A DNA stretch of 64,000 bases, from NCBI RefSeq assembly GCF_007676755.1, contig NZ_VEBK01000008.1:119400-183399 (forward strand), in the 5' to 3' direction. The position numbers and the translations under genes are program-made. Position 1 is the first letter of the stretch. Every line of letters starts with the position of its first letter. Below, in pieces: positions 54,376-63,879 of the stretch. The notes beneath the pieces are model-generated. The model searched no databases, had not been told where the DNA came from, and saw only the letters and a list, made by a program, of their open reading frames with translations. The DNA is from Bacillus sp. FJAT-22090 (GTDB taxonomy: Bacteria; Bacillota; Bacilli; Bacillales_A; Planococcaceae).

Positions 54376-55326
54376 ATGATTGAACAAATGCAAATTCAAT
54401 CCATCGTTACAAATATTGAGAAAGTAATGATTGGTAAGAAAAATATAGCAGAGCTTGCCGTAATAGCGCTTTTAGCGGAAGGACATGTGCTTTTAGAAGA
54501 TGTTCCGGGTGTAGGAAAAACAATGATGGTTCGGGCTCTTGCAAAATCAATAGGGGCCGATTTTAAAAGGATACAATTTACACCAGATTTATTGCCTTCT
54601 GATGTACTAGGGGTGTCCATTTATAATCCAAAAGAAATGGAATTCGAATTTAGACCAGGACCGATTATGGGAAATATCGTTCTTGCTGATGAGATCAATC
54701 GTACTTCACCCAAAACTCAATCGGCTCTTTTAGAAGGAATGGAAGAAGCATCTGTCACAATTGATGGGATTACAATGCCGATACCTAAACCATTTTTTGT
54801 AATGGCTACTCAAAATCCTATTGAACATGAAGGGACGTACCCATTACCAGAAGCTCAGCTGGATCGGTTTTTATTAAAATTACAGATAGGTTACCCTCAT
54901 CCGAGCGAGGAAATAGAAATACTAAATAGAGTAGAGAAAGCTCTTCCAATTGAACAAATACAATCCGTCATCACATTGGAGCAATTAGTAGATTTACAAC
55001 GGCAAGTAAAGTTGGTAAAAGTAGATAGCACTATAAAAAGTTACATTGTAGAACTTGCGAATCGCACTAGACAGGATACTTATGTCTATCTCGGAGTTAG
55101 TCCTCGGGCTTCCATTGCTTTAATGCGTGCCTCACAAGCTTTAGCACTTCTTCATGGAAGAGATTTCGTTATACCAGATGATATTCAATACTTAACTCCG
55201 TTCGTTTTTGGACATCGTGTAATTTTGCGGCCAGAGGCAAGATACGATGGGATTTCTACAGAAGAAGTATTGGTACGGATCGTCAAGAGAACGCCAGTCC
55301 CTATTAAGAGGAAAGTAAGTCAATGA
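54376..55326 (+). CDS. MoxR-family AAA+ ATPase
   Basis: This 316-residue MoxR ATPase has Walker A GVGKT in LEDVPGVGKTMMVRALAKS (about 36-54), Walker B IVLADEIN (about 98-105) and the MoxR helix KTQSALLEGMEE. The ATG follows AAAGGGGGAACGTGA. The next two genes encode a DUF58 and a transglutaminase-type membrane protein, the common MoxR-DUF58-TgpA gene cluster. MoxR proteins act as chaperones for metal insertion or for activating partner proteins. Confidence 0.87.
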   Translation: MIEQMQIQSIVTNIEKVMIGKKNIAELAVIALLAEGHVLLEDVPGVGKTMMVRALAKSIGADFKRIQFTPDLLPSDVLGVSIYNPKEMEFEFRPGPIMGNIVLADEINRTSPKTQSALLEGMEEASVTIDGITMPIPKPFFVMATQNPIEHEGTYPLPEAQLDRFLLKLQIGYPHPSEEIEILNRVEKALPIEQIQSVITLEQLVDLQRQVKLVKVDSTIKSYIVELANRTRQDTYVYLGVSPRASIALMRASQALALLHGRDFVIPDDIQYLTPFVFGHRVILRPEARYDGISTEEVLVRIVKRTPVPIKRKVSQ

Positions 55327-56528
55327 AACAACGGTTAAAACGATTACGACAACTAAAGGGATTTGTAGGAATTACGGTTCTTCTAATCGTTACATTTGTT
55401 TATGCAATGTTTCAGGGGGGATTTGTCAGCTGGTTTCTGTTTTACTCCATAATTCCTCTTTCTATTTATTCATTACTCCTGTTTTTTTATCCATTATCTA
55501 AATTGAGAGTAGAAAGAACAATTGAAACTCGTAAAGTATTCAGTGGAGGAAAGTTTTCAGCAACTGTTCAGGTTCAAAGAAATAATCAGTTCCCGCTTAT
55601 GTACGTAAGTTTTGAAGAAAAAGTAAGTCCTTCTTTAGTGCAGACTGCCTCATATAAACGAATAATTTTTTGGGGAATGAAAAAAGAGTTTAGTTGGACG
55701 TATGAAATTGAGCATATTCCTCGAGGAGAGCATGTATTACAAGGGGTGACCATTCAAGTAAGTGATCTGTTTGGCTGGGTAAAAAAAGAGCTATTTATCT
55801 CGAACCCTAAAACAATACTTGTTTTCCCGAACTTGACGGAAATGGTATATATCCCAATTGAGACGAGATATGATCAAGGGGCTGCAGTGTCGAGAATACA
55901 AGCAATGAAAGATACTTCGATGGCAACAGGTGTAAGGTCTTACCAGCCTGGGGATAGGGTTTCCTGGATTCACTGGAAATCATTTGCAAGAACGCAAACT
56001 CTTAAAACGAAGGAATTTGAAGATCGCCAATCTCAGGATCTTTTCGTATTGATGGATCAGACGCCATCTAACCTATTCGAAGAGGTAGTCGATCTAACCG
56101 GCTCTGTTTTACAAGCAATCGTTCGCAATCAAGCATCCAGTGCATTTTTATCGTTAGGGGAAACTCGTTTTTTTATCCCCGCTGTTCAAAGTGAGGAACA
56201 TTTACAAAGAGCACTTTATCATTTAACGAAAGTCCAACCAGATCTAACAAAGCCGATAGAACAGGTAATTTTACACGATGAATCACTAGCACAAGCAACG
56301 TCTCTATTATACATTACTAGTAATCTTACATATGAATGGATAGATAGTGTTCAAAAGACGGCAAGTAATTTGCGTGTTTGTACCTGTTTTGTCGTTAAAC
56401 AAAAAGATGCAAAATTATTGAAAGAGGAACACGCAATGCATCAGTATGCTGCAAGCAGGGGAATGCAGGTTCATATTATTACGAAAGAACGTTTTGCCCA
56501 AGTATTTTTGGAGGTGAGCCGTTCATGA
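55323..56528 (+). CDS. DUF58 domain membrane protein
   Basis: This 401-residue protein has two N-terminal membrane segments (about 13-33 and 37-58) and a soluble C-terminal part holding the DUF58 core (GVRSYQPGDRVSWIHWKSFA, about 200-219). It overlaps the MoxR stop by 4 bases and the next gene by 4, so the three are translationally coupled. The DUF58 protein is thought to work with MoxR as a von Willebrand-like partner. Confidence 0.86.
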   Translation: MKQRLKRLRQLKGFVGITVLLIVTFVYAMFQGGFVSWFLFYSIIPLSIYSLLLFFYPLSKLRVERTIETRKVFSGGKFSATVQVQRNNQFPLMYVSFEEKVSPSLVQTASYKRIIFWGMKKEFSWTYEIEHIPRGEHVLQGVTIQVSDLFGWVKKELFISNPKTILVFPNLTEMVYIPIETRYDQGAAVSRIQAMKDTSMATGVRSYQPGDRVSWIHWKSFARTQTLKTKEFEDRQSQDLFVLMDQTPSNLFEEVVDLTGSVLQAIVRNQASSAFLSLGETRFFIPAVQSEEHLQRALYHLTKVQPDLTKPIEQVILHDESLAQATSLLYITSNLTYEWIDSVQKTASNLRVCTCFVVKQKDAKLLKEEHAMHQYAASRGMQVHIITKERFAQVFLEVSRS

Positions 56529-58714
56529 GTAAAAAATTAGTGTTATCTTTTTTTGTTTATTTTTTCGTATTTGTTTTACTGGTCGAGTGGTTAAAGCCAG
56601 TTATTGAGTTGACAGATACTGACCATTTGAACCTATTTTCTTTCTTTTTATTAATATCCTTTCTTTTCTATTTCATTAAGCTTAAAGGTTATTATGCTGT
56701 ACCATTAAAATTAGTGCTTATTTGTTGGACAATCATTTCTATTTATACTGACTTTTCTTTTTTTTCGAGAGATTCTTTATCTTATTTAACAGAGGCTTTC
56801 CGTGTGAATTTCTTTGCCTTGGTTACGCAAGATTGGGAGTCTATAACGGATCCATTCCGTACATTCTTATTTTTTTTACTATTGTGGATGACTACGTATC
56901 TACTTAATTATTGGATTCGTGTGAGAAAAAATGCACTGTTGTTTTTTGCGCTCACGGTTTTATTTATAACTATATTAGATACTTTTAGTCCTTATAATGG
57001 CGAAAAGAGTATTGTGATTATAATGGGATGCGGATTTGTCATTATGGGATTGCTGTATGCTCAGAAGGTAACAGATGAAAATAAGGAATATGTAAAGAGT
57101 TCCTATTTGCTTGCAGCTGTAGGGAGTTTAGTAGGAATCCTTCTTGTAAGTGGAGCAATATCCTATTTTTTACCGAAGGCTGGACCAAGCTGGCCTGACC
57201 CGGTACCGTTTTTTACCTCTTCCAGCAAATCTGCATTAGATGGAGAGGGAGGCGCCGGTAGTGGAGGTCATCGGAAGGTAGGATACGGAGAGAATGATGA
57301 AAACTTAGGAGGGGCATTTTTATCGGATGATACCCCTGTATTGAGAGCAACTGTGCCAACAAAACAATATTGGAAAATAGAAACAAAGGATACGTATACA
57401 ACTAAAGGATGGATTCAATCTAATACAGAAGCACAAATTAGTAGCTATAATTTAGGGGAAAAGATTCAATCTGACATAATCCCTGGAAGTGAGGAATCAA
57501 CGACTAAGGCTAGTATTTCAATGTTTTCAGAATTTCCTTTCATCATGCAACCTTATGGGATTAAACAAGTCGATGCTTTAGAGCCTGTCACACTTTCATG
57601 GAATGAGACAAATCAAAAACTCACAACATTTAGTGGTGGCAGTACGGTACCGATTGCTAATTATGATGTTATTTATAGTGAGCCTGTCTATAGTTTGAAG
57701 GCACTTCGAAACACAACTATGGAAAGTTTAAATGAGCTATCAAGTGAGTTTGATCGATATCTACAATTGCCGGAAAATTTACCGACGAGAGTAAAAGATC
57801 TTGCTGCTTCGATTACGGAAGATGACAAAAACTTATATGAAAAAGCGAAATCGATTGAACGATATTTTCGCCGAAATAGTTTTAGATATGACCAGCAGTT
57901 AGCTGCAATCCCAGAAGGCGATACTGATTACGTGGATCAGTTTTTGTTTGAAACAAAAGTGGGGTATTGCGATAACTTTTCCACATCCATGGTTGTTATG
58001 CTTCGTTCACAAGGAATTCCAGCGCGTTGGGTAAAAGGGTTTGCCCCAGGTGAAATTATTCAAAAAGAAGATAGCCTTCCCATTTACGAAGTTACGAATA
58101 ATAATGCGCATTCTTGGGTGGAAGCCTATTTTCCTAATATAGGGTGGATGGCGTTTGAACCGACAATTGGTTTTACAAATAATGCAAACTTAAATTATGA
58201 TTTAGACCTCCAAACAGATGAGTTAGAGACTCCAAAGGAAACGCCTAAACCAACTCCACCGAAACCTAAGCCTATTAAGGAAAGAGCTGAAGTATCGGAA
58301 GGGTTTACTAAAATAACAGGCAATGCAGTCAAATGGGTTTACGAACGAAAAGCAGCTGTTACATGGTTAATCATTGGATTGGCGTTTCTATGTTTGATTG
58401 CTTACCACTATAGAAGAAAGTGGTTGTCGAAAGTGTTAATTCCGGTTTCTCGCATGAAAAAAAATGATTGGGATACTTTTGAAAAGATGTATCACCAGTT
58501 GCTCAAACAGCTTGATTCATATGGCTATAAAAAAGAACAAGGGCAAACATTGACTGATTATGCAAAACAGATCGATGGGTATTTTGGAGACAGTCATATG
58601 CGAAAGCTTACAAGTGTATATGAAAATGGTTTTTACGGGGGCAACAAAGAAGATGTAAACTACGTAGAGGTGAGAGAAAGTTGGGAAAATTTAATCAATC
58701 AGCTAAGTGGTTGA
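56525..58714 (+). CDS. Transglutaminase-like membrane protein (TgpA/DUF3488-DUF4129-like)
   Basis: This 729-residue protein has about five N-terminal membrane segments (1-215), an extracellular transglutaminase domain (about 420-560), one membrane segment (about 613-631) and a cytoplasmic tail. The catalytic Cys is in GYCDNFSTSMVVMLRSQGIP, the His in NNAHSWVEAYF, and an acidic residue follows in WMAFEPT. In this cluster type the enzyme likely cross-links or cuts wall proteins, though no substrate is known. It is coupled to the upstream DUF58 gene. Confidence 0.87.
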   Translation: MSKKLVLSFFVYFFVFVLLVEWLKPVIELTDTDHLNLFSFFLLISFLFYFIKLKGYYAVPLKLVLICWTIISIYTDFSFFSRDSLSYLTEAFRVNFFALVTQDWESITDPFRTFLFFLLLWMTTYLLNYWIRVRKNALLFFALTVLFITILDTFSPYNGEKSIVIIMGCGFVIMGLLYAQKVTDENKEYVKSSYLLAAVGSLVGILLVSGAISYFLPKAGPSWPDPVPFFTSSSKSALDGEGGAGSGGHRKVGYGENDENLGGAFLSDDTPVLRATVPTKQYWKIETKDTYTTKGWIQSNTEAQISSYNLGEKIQSDIIPGSEESTTKASISMFSEFPFIMQPYGIKQVDALEPVTLSWNETNQKLTTFSGGSTVPIANYDVIYSEPVYSLKALRNTTMESLNELSSEFDRYLQLPENLPTRVKDLAASITEDDKNLYEKAKSIERYFRRNSFRYDQQLAAIPEGDTDYVDQFLFETKVGYCDNFSTSMVVMLRSQGIPARWVKGFAPGEIIQKEDSLPIYEVTNNNAHSWVEAYFPNIGWMAFEPTIGFTNNANLNYDLDLQTDELETPKETPKPTPPKPKPIKERAEVSEGFTKITGNAVKWVYERKAAVTWLIIGLAFLCLIAYHYRRKWLSKVLIPVSRMKKNDWDTFEKMYHQLLKQLDSYGYKKEQGQTLTDYAKQIDGYFGDSHMRKLTSVYENGFYGGNKEDVNYVEVRESWENLINQLSG

Positions 58715-58739
58715 TTTTAGGCTCCACAAGCTGTAAACT
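58711..58739 (+). promoter_or_regulatory. Possible guaA promoter
   Basis: TTGATT (58711-58716) and TAAACT (58734-58739) are 17 bases apart, just upstream of the riboswitch. The -35 overlaps the stop of the preceding gene. Confidence 0.4.
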
Positions 58740-58766
58740 AAAGTCAAATTAAAGTGACCAAGTTGC

Positions 58767-58836
58767 CCTCGTATATGTCCGATAATATGGTTCGGATGTC
58801 TCTACCAAGTTACCGATAATAACTTGACTATGAAGG
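58767..58836 (+). promoter_or_regulatory. Guanine riboswitch aptamer upstream of guaA
   Basis: The purine aptamer has P2 TCCGA/TCGGA with loop TAATATGGT, the core GTCTCTACCAAG and a third-stem region. The J3/1 segment TTGACTATG carries a C at the specificity position, indicating guanine rather than adenine. P1 is formed by CCTCGTA with TATGAAGG (one mismatch). The 3' P1 strand overlaps the terminator at 58833-58882, so guanine binding favours termination. Confidence 0.88.
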
Positions 58837-58882
58837 TGAATGCAGTCATGTCTTTTTTGGGACATTTGCATTCACCTTTTTG
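58833..58882 (+). terminator. Riboswitch terminator upstream of guaA
   Basis: AGGTGAATGCA (58834-58844) pairs with TGCATTCACCT (58867-58877); an inner GTCATGTC/GGACAT stem extends it, then T's. Its 5' arm overlaps aptamer P1. Confidence 0.82.
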
Positions 58883-58896
58883 AAATAGAGAACATA

Positions 58897-58936
58897 AACG
58901 CGTAGAAAGAGGATTGCTTTCTTACGCGTTTTTTCT
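58897..58936 (+). terminator. Second, tandem terminator in the guaA leader
   Basis: AACGCGTA-GAAAG pairs with CTTTCTTACGCGTT (one bulged base) and is followed by a TTTT run. It lies between the riboswitch terminator and the guaA start, with no clear promoter after it. Confidence 0.75.
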
Positions 58937-59002
58937 TATCCAATATAGCGTAGAATAAATGAGGAGCAAATTTGGAATACTGAAAAGAAGAGGTGGATGC
59001 AA

Positions 59003-60556
59003 ATGTCTTCAACTCCATTGTTGAAAGAACAAGAAAAAATTGTCGTACTAGATTTCGGCAGTCAATATAATCAATTGATCACACGTCGTATTCGTGAATT
59101 TGGAGTGTATAGTGAGTTGCACCCACACACAATTACTGCAGAAGATTTAAAGAAAATGAATGCTACAGGAATCATTTTCTCTGGTGGACCAAATTCTGTA
59201 TACGATGAAAATGCATTTCATGTTGACCCAGCGATTTATGAAATTGGCGTTCCTATTTTAGGTATCTGCTACGGAATGCAATTAATGTCGCAACAATTCG
59301 GTGGGAAAGTAGAAAAAGCTTCTAATAGAGAATACGGTAAAGCAGAAATTAATGTGAAAAACGCAACAGCTTTATTCGGACAACTACCTACAAACCAAGT
59401 TGTATGGATGAGTCACGGTGACCATGTAACTGTTGCTCCTGAAGGATTTGAAGTTATTGCAACAAGCCCTTCATGTGAGGTTGCCGCTATGGCGAATGTA
59501 GCGAAGCAACTTTACGCAGTTCAATTCCATCCAGAAGTGAGACACTCTATTCACGGAATCGATTTACTTCGTCAATTCGTATTTGATGTTTGTCACGCAA
59601 CAGGCGACTGGTCAATGGAAAGCTTTGTTGAAATGGAAATCGAAAAAATCCGTGCGGAAGTTGGAGACAAGAAAGTTCTATGTGCACTTAGCGGTGGTGT
59701 AGACTCTTCAGTAGTAGCTGTTTTAATCCATAAAGCAATTGGTGATCAGCTAACTTGTATGTTCGTTGACCACAACTTAAACCGAAAAGGTGAAGTAGAG
59801 CAAGTTATGAAGACTTTCACGGAAGGCTTCAACATGAAAGTTATTAAAATTGATGCTCGTGAGCGTTTTATGAATAAATTAGCTGGAGTTTCAGATCCTG
59901 AAAAGAAACGTAAAATTATCGGTAACGAATTCATTTACGTTTTTGATGAAGAGGCTTCCAAATTAGATGGCATGGATTTCTTAGCTCAAGGTACGCTATA
60001 CACAGATATTATTGAATCTGGTACTGCGACAGCACAAACTATCAAGTCTCACCATAATGTAGGTGGACTACCTGAAGATATGCAGTTCAAGTTAATCGAA
60101 CCATTAAAAACATTGTTTAAAGATGAAGTTCGTGCACTAGGTTTAGAGCTTGGTCTTAGTGAAGCAATCGTTTGGCGTCAACCATTCCCAGGTCCAGGAT
60201 TAGGTATCCGTGTTCTTGGTGAAGTGACAGAAGAAAAACTAGCTATCGTTCGTGAATCCGATGCAATTCTTCGCGAAGAAATAGCTAAAGCAGGACTAGA
60301 TCGAGACATTTGGCAATACTTCACTGTATTACCGGACATCCGCAGCGTTGGTGTTATGGGTGATGCACGTACGTACGATTACGCAATCGGTATCCGTGCA
60401 GTAACTTCTATCGACGGAATGACTTCTGACTGGGCACGTATCCCATGGGATGTTCTTGAAAAAGTAAGTGTTCGTCTTGTTAATGAAGTACCACATATCA
60501 ACCGCGTAGTGTATGACATTACGAGTAAACCACCAGCAACTATTGAGTGGGAATAA
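59003..60556 (+). CDS. guaA: GMP synthase (glutamine-hydrolysing)
   Basis: This 517-residue enzyme amidates XMP to GMP. The class I glutaminase domain (1-205) has Cys in [15 protein letters not shown] and the His/Glu of AVQFHPEV. The ATP-pyrophosphatase domain carries [11 protein letters not shown] (about 228-238), and the C-terminal dimerisation domain ends [11 protein letters not shown] 59003 is six bases after AGGTGG; ATG 58997 abuts the site. It is controlled by a guanine riboswitch, giving feedback on GMP supply. Confidence 0.96.
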   Translation: MSSTPLLKEQEKIVVLDFGSQYNQLITRRIREFGVYSELHPHTITAEDLKKMNATGIIFSGGPNSVYDENAFHVDPAIYEIGVPILGICYGMQLMSQQFGGKVEKASNREYGKAEINVKNATALFGQLPTNQVVWMSHGDHVTVAPEGFEVIATSPSCEVAAMANVAKQLYAVQFHPEVRHSIHGIDLLRQFVFDVCHATGDWSMESFVEMEIEKIRAEVGDKKVLCALSGGVDSSVVAVLIHKAIGDQLTCMFVDHNLNRKGEVEQVMKTFTEGFNMKVIKIDARERFMNKLAGVSDPEKKRKIIGNEFIYVFDEEASKLDGMDFLAQGTLYTDIIESGTATAQTIKSHHNVGGLPEDMQFKLIEPLKTLFKDEVRALGLELGLSEAIVWRQPFPGPGLGIRVLGEVTEEKLAIVRESDAILREEIAKAGLDRDIWQYFTVLPDIRSVGVMGDARTYDYAIGIRAVTSIDGMTSDWARIPWDVLEKVSVRLVNEVPHINRVVYDITSKPPATIEWE

Positions 60557-60567
60557 TAATTGAAAAC

Positions 60568-60606
60568 AGCCTAGATTCCTTAAAAAAGAATCTAGGCTAT
60601 TTTTTT
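60568..60606 (+). terminator. Intrinsic terminator after guaA
   Basis: The perfect stem AGCCTAGATTC/GAATCTAGGCT with a 9-base loop is followed by ATTTTTTT. It may also serve the leftward gene. Confidence 0.85.
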
Positions 60607-60997
60607 ATGAATTACTTACTACAGATAAATAGATGGCAATACTTCCATCCGTTTTATAAACCTCAAAATCAGTTGCATATGCTCTTGGTAAATCACTTTT
60701 CCAAATCTCGCCCCACGCTTTACCTACCCCGCTTAGGTCGTTCGTTTCAACTTCCCAAATATAATATTCTCCATTGCCAATTGTGATGCTATGTCCATCG
60801 TTCTTTTCTTCTGTTGCGATCATAAAGTCAAAATCTCCAGTATAATCGCTTTCATAGTTACTATAAACGGCGTAAATATCACCTTTCACTTCCCTTTTTA
60901 AGAATTCCTCCCACGTTTTAGGAAATATACTAGCATCGCCATTGTTTGCCCTAACCTTATTTCCATAGACCACTTTTGCAGGGATAATTTTATTCAT
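60605..60997 (-). CDS. GyrI-like/effector-binding domain protein
   Basis: This 130-residue soluble protein resembles the effector-binding (GyrI-like, AraC_E_bind) family: a beta-rich barrel with conserved segments DFDFMIATEE and YYIWEVETND. It lies 32 bases after the WYL regulator gene in the same direction, with an AGGTGGAG ribosome site. Small-molecule binding and a role linked to the regulator are inferred. Confidence 0.7.
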   Translation of the reverse strand: MNKIIPAKVVYGNKVRANNGDASIFPKTWEEFLKREVKGDIYAVYSNYESDYTGDFDFMIATEEKNDGHSITIGNGEYYIWEVETNDLSGVGKAWGEIWKSDLPRAYATDFEVYKTDGSIAIYLSVVSNS

Positions 60998-61029
60998 TTC
61001 TAAATCTCCACCTTTCTAAGGAGAATATA

Positions 61030-61956
61030 TCATGGTATATATGACAACTGGTTGTCATCATTAATTTTATTATGAATTTTATTTAACTCGTTATAATATT
61101 CTTTTTTTATTGAATCTGGTTGTAAAACATCGACCGAGTTACCGAACATTAATAGGAAAGGAAGAAGGTTTTTATTGCTATCGTATTGGAAGTTGACCTT
61201 GATGTTATGGGGAAGTATTTCAATTTCTTCTTCTAAGAAAAAGTCATATAGCTTTCCCAATTGATTTCTTTGGAATACTAATACTACTTGGACATAACTA
61301 GGTATTTGGTTAAATTCTTTTCCTTCTGTTGTTAGGCATGTTTCATCTAATAGTGAAATTTCCCTGATTCGTGTAAGTTTGAATATCCTATTATCTTCTC
61401 TTTTATCACAATAACCAGCAATATACCAACTTCCGTCTGCTAAATTAATGTTGCAAGGAGAAATAACTCTATTGGTAATTTCTCCGTTCAAAGAAACATA
61501 TTTGAGTTTTACCTTTTTTTGTTGAAACATCGCCTGTCTTAAAGTTTTTAGTTTTTCATTTGTTTCCATTTCAATTTCTCTTCTATGGATCGTGGGGGAG
61601 TAAAAAGAAAAGTTGTTATAGGATTCTTCAGCACCTTTAAGCTTCTCTAATTTCTCGATAAGTATTTGATTCTCCTCTTGCAAAATAGAATGTTGGAGTT
61701 TCAAAGCTTCTATAATTGTTTGCTTCTCTTTATCAGAAAACAAGTATCTATCCATTTTGTAGGAAGGCATCAATCCTATCCCTCCATTTCGACCATGGAT
61801 CGTTACAACAGGAAGCCCTGATATAGCTAAGGATTCAACATCCCTGTAAATGGTTCTCTTACTGACTTCTAGTTTGTTAGCCAGTTCCTCGGCTGAAACT
61901 ATTTCTTTATTCAATAAGATGACTAAGATAGATAGCAATCTCTCAATTTTGATCAT
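61030..61956 (-). CDS. HTH-WYL domain transcriptional regulator (YafY-like)
   Basis: This 308-residue DeoR-like regulator has an N-terminal winged helix (SAEELANKLEVSKRTIYRDV, about 20-39) and a WYL ligand-binding domain (about 135-230, with YISLNGE-type and WYIAGYCDKRED segments). A C-terminal WCX-like extension follows. ATG 61956 lies nine bases after AAAGGAG; GTG 61965 abuts the site. It heads a two-gene operon with the GyrI-like gene. WYL proteins often sense nucleic acid or DNA damage-type signals. Confidence 0.85.
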   Translation of the reverse strand: MIKIERLLSILVILLNKEIVSAEELANKLEVSKRTIYRDVESLAISGLPVVTIHGRNGGIGLMPSYKMDRYLFSDKEKQTIIEALKLQHSILQEENQILIEKLEKLKGAEESYNNFSFYSPTIHRREIEMETNEKLKTLRQAMFQQKKVKLKYVSLNGEITNRVISPCNINLADGSWYIAGYCDKREDNRIFKLTRIREISLLDETCLTTEGKEFNQIPSYVQVVLVFQRNQLGKLYDFFLEEEIEILPHNIKVNFQYDSNKNLLPFLLMFGNSVDVLQPDSIKKEYYNELNKIHNKINDDNQLSYIP

Positions 61957-62115
61957 GATGTGCACTCCTTTGAAGAAAAATATTAAGTACTTCTCTCATT
62001 ATAACGAAGATAAAGGTGCCACTCTGGCTTTTAAATTTCTTTTGGTTCATTTACGTAGAATTGTCAGAATGACGAACTATTATAGTTTTTATTATAAAAT
62101 TGTTCGGTTTCTATA

Positions 62116-62144
62116 TTGATTTTTTAAAAATATGGTGTTATATT
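62116..62144 (+). promoter_or_regulatory. Promoter of the purine permease gene
   Basis: TTGATT (62116-62121) and TATATT (62139-62144) are 17 bases apart, with TG at 62136-62137 giving an extended -10. It precedes the second guanine riboswitch. Confidence 0.6.
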
Positions 62145-62164
62145 ACTATTATAATTTAATTATG

Positions 62165-62235
62165 TCGTCGTATAACATTGGGAATAAGGCCCAAAAGTCT
62201 CTACCAAGTCACCGTAAATGATTTGACTACGATGA
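62165..62235 (+). promoter_or_regulatory. Guanine riboswitch aptamer upstream of the purine permease
   Basis: The purine-aptamer core GTCTCTACCAAGTCACCG is present, with P2 TTGGG/CCCAA and J3/1 TTTGACTACGATGA carrying the C that specifies guanine. P1 pairs TCGTCGTA with TACGATGA (one G-U). The core resembles the guaA riboswitch 3.4 kb upstream. Guanine binding would favour the terminator at 62273-62305. Confidence 0.9.
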
Positions 62236-62272
62236 GTGAAAACTGTTTTCTTTCGCTTATTAGAGATATTAG

Positions 62273-62305
62273 AGCATACGACTTTTATGTAGTCGTATGC
62301 TTTTT
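62273..62305 (+). terminator. Riboswitch terminator of the purine permease
   Basis: The perfect 11-bp stem AGCATACGACT/AGTCGTATGCT with a 7-base loop is followed by T's. Confidence 0.88.
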
Positions 62306-62335
62306 CTGTTATACAGACACTAAATGGAGGATATT

Positions 62336-63667
62336 ATGAAAAAGTATTTTCAATTCGAAGAACTAGGAACAAATTATCGTAGTGAAATTATCGGTGGTTT
62401 AACGACATTCCTTGCAATGGCGTACATCCTAGTAGTAAACCCAATGATTATGTCGCTGGAAACAGTAGAAGGTTTACCGGAATTTATGTATATGGATAAA
62501 GGTGCAGTATTTACTGCTACTGCAATAGCTGCAGGTATTGGTTCTATTTTGATGGGGGTGCTTGCAAAGTATCCTATCGCATTAGCACCTGGTATGGGTC
62601 TTAATGCTTTCTTTGCTTTTACAGTAGTTTTGGAATTCGGAATACCATGGCAAATGGCTTTAACAGGGGTATTTGTAGCTGGAGTTATTTTTATACTTTT
62701 ATCATTAACAGGGATTCGCGAAACAATTATTAACGCTATACCGACTGAGTTGAAATATGCAGTAGGTGCAGGTATAGGTTTATTTATCACTTTTGTAGGC
62801 TTACAGAATTCAAAAATTATTGTAAGCAGTGACTCTGTAATCGTAGGTTTAGGTGATTTAACAGATCCTAACATACTATTAACTATTTTTGGGTTAGTAA
62901 TAACAGTTATAATGATGGTTAAGGGTGTGAAAGGCGGAATTTTCTATGGCATGTTGATCACTGCTATTATCGGTATGATTTTCAGCTTAGTGCCAACTCC
63001 AACTGGTATTGTAAGTAAAGTACCTGACATTGGGCCAACTTTTGGAGCTGCACTGGATCCAATTTTCAATGATCCGTCTTCTCTATTGAATCATCAATTC
63101 TTGATTGTTGTTCTTACTTTCTTGTTTGTAAATTTCTTTGATACGGCTGGAACACTAATTTCTGTTGCGAACCAAGCTGGTCTAATGAAAGAAGGAAAAC
63201 TTCCTCGTGCAGGGAAAGCCCTTCTAGCGGATGCAATTGCTACAACAGCAGGAGCGGTTGCTGGTACATCGACTACTACATCGTATGTTGAATCGACTGC
63301 AGGTGTTGCTGCTGGTGCACGTTCAGGATTTGCAGCAGTTGTTACAGGAGTTCTACTATTATTGTCTTTATTCTTCTATCCAGTACTAAGTGTAATTACT
63401 TCATATGTTACGGCACCTGCTCTTATTATCGTCGGTGTGCTGATGGTTTCTTCTTTGGGGAATATTGAATGGACTAAGTTCGAAATTGCAGTCCCGGCAT
63501 TCTTTGTCATTATTGCTATGCCATTAACATACTCAATCGCAACTGGAATAGCGATCGGTTTTCTTTTCTATCCGATTACAATGATCGTTGCGGGAAGAAT
63601 TAAAGAAATTCACCCGATTATGTATGGTTTATGGGTTATATTCCTTGGATATTTTATTTTCTTATAA
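62336..63667 (+). CDS. pbuG: Guanine/hypoxanthine permease (NCS2, AzgA-like)
   Basis: This 443-residue permease has about 12 membrane segments and the AzgA-type signature ALAPGMGLNAFFAF (about 87-100). A GTSTTTSYVESTAG stretch (about 309-322) matches the substrate region of the NCS2 family. It imports guanine and hypoxanthine. ATG 62336 follows a TGGAGGATATT site. Riboswitch control fits uptake shut off by guanine. Which member of the pbuG/pbuO pair it represents is not settled. Confidence 0.9.
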   Translation: MKKYFQFEELGTNYRSEIIGGLTTFLAMAYILVVNPMIMSLETVEGLPEFMYMDKGAVFTATAIAAGIGSILMGVLAKYPIALAPGMGLNAFFAFTVVLEFGIPWQMALTGVFVAGVIFILLSLTGIRETIINAIPTELKYAVGAGIGLFITFVGLQNSKIIVSSDSVIVGLGDLTDPNILLTIFGLVITVIMMVKGVKGGIFYGMLITAIIGMIFSLVPTPTGIVSKVPDIGPTFGAALDPIFNDPSSLLNHQFLIVVLTFLFVNFFDTAGTLISVANQAGLMKEGKLPRAGKALLADAIATTAGAVAGTSTTTSYVESTAGVAAGARSGFAAVVTGVLLLLSLFFYPVLSVITSYVTAPALIIVGVLMVSSLGNIEWTKFEIAVPAFFVIIAMPLTYSIATGIAIGFLFYPITMIVAGRIKEIHPIMYGLWVIFLGYFIFL

Positions 63668-63679
63668 ATAAAACAAATG

Positions 63680-63706
63680 AAAGAGAGGCCTTGGTCTCTC
63701 TTTTTT
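63680..63706 (+). terminator. Intrinsic terminator after the purine permease
   Basis: The 8-bp stem AAAGAGAG/CTCTCTTT with an 8-base loop is followed by TTT. Confidence 0.75.
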
Positions 63707-63879
63707 GCTTTTTAATAAGAGAAGTTTTTGAAAAAATTAAGAGAAATCTAGCGAAAACGTATTCGTGGAATTCAACAATGACAAGGGTTCAAGTATAACT
63801 TTTAAAAAGAAAAGATAATAGTTGTAGTTATCTGAATAAAATGTTATTATTATTTTATATATTTTTGTCGAATAAAGTG

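Noticed and set aside
61041..61056. Palindrome TGACAACTGGTTGTCA as an operator
   Set aside because: It lies inside the last codons of the WYL gene (D-N-Q-L-S) and there is only one copy, so it may be chance.
62374..62874. 166-codon minus-strand reading frame inside the purine permease
   Set aside because: The permease is unambiguous on the plus strand; the reverse frame is a shadow of its hydrophobic coding pattern.
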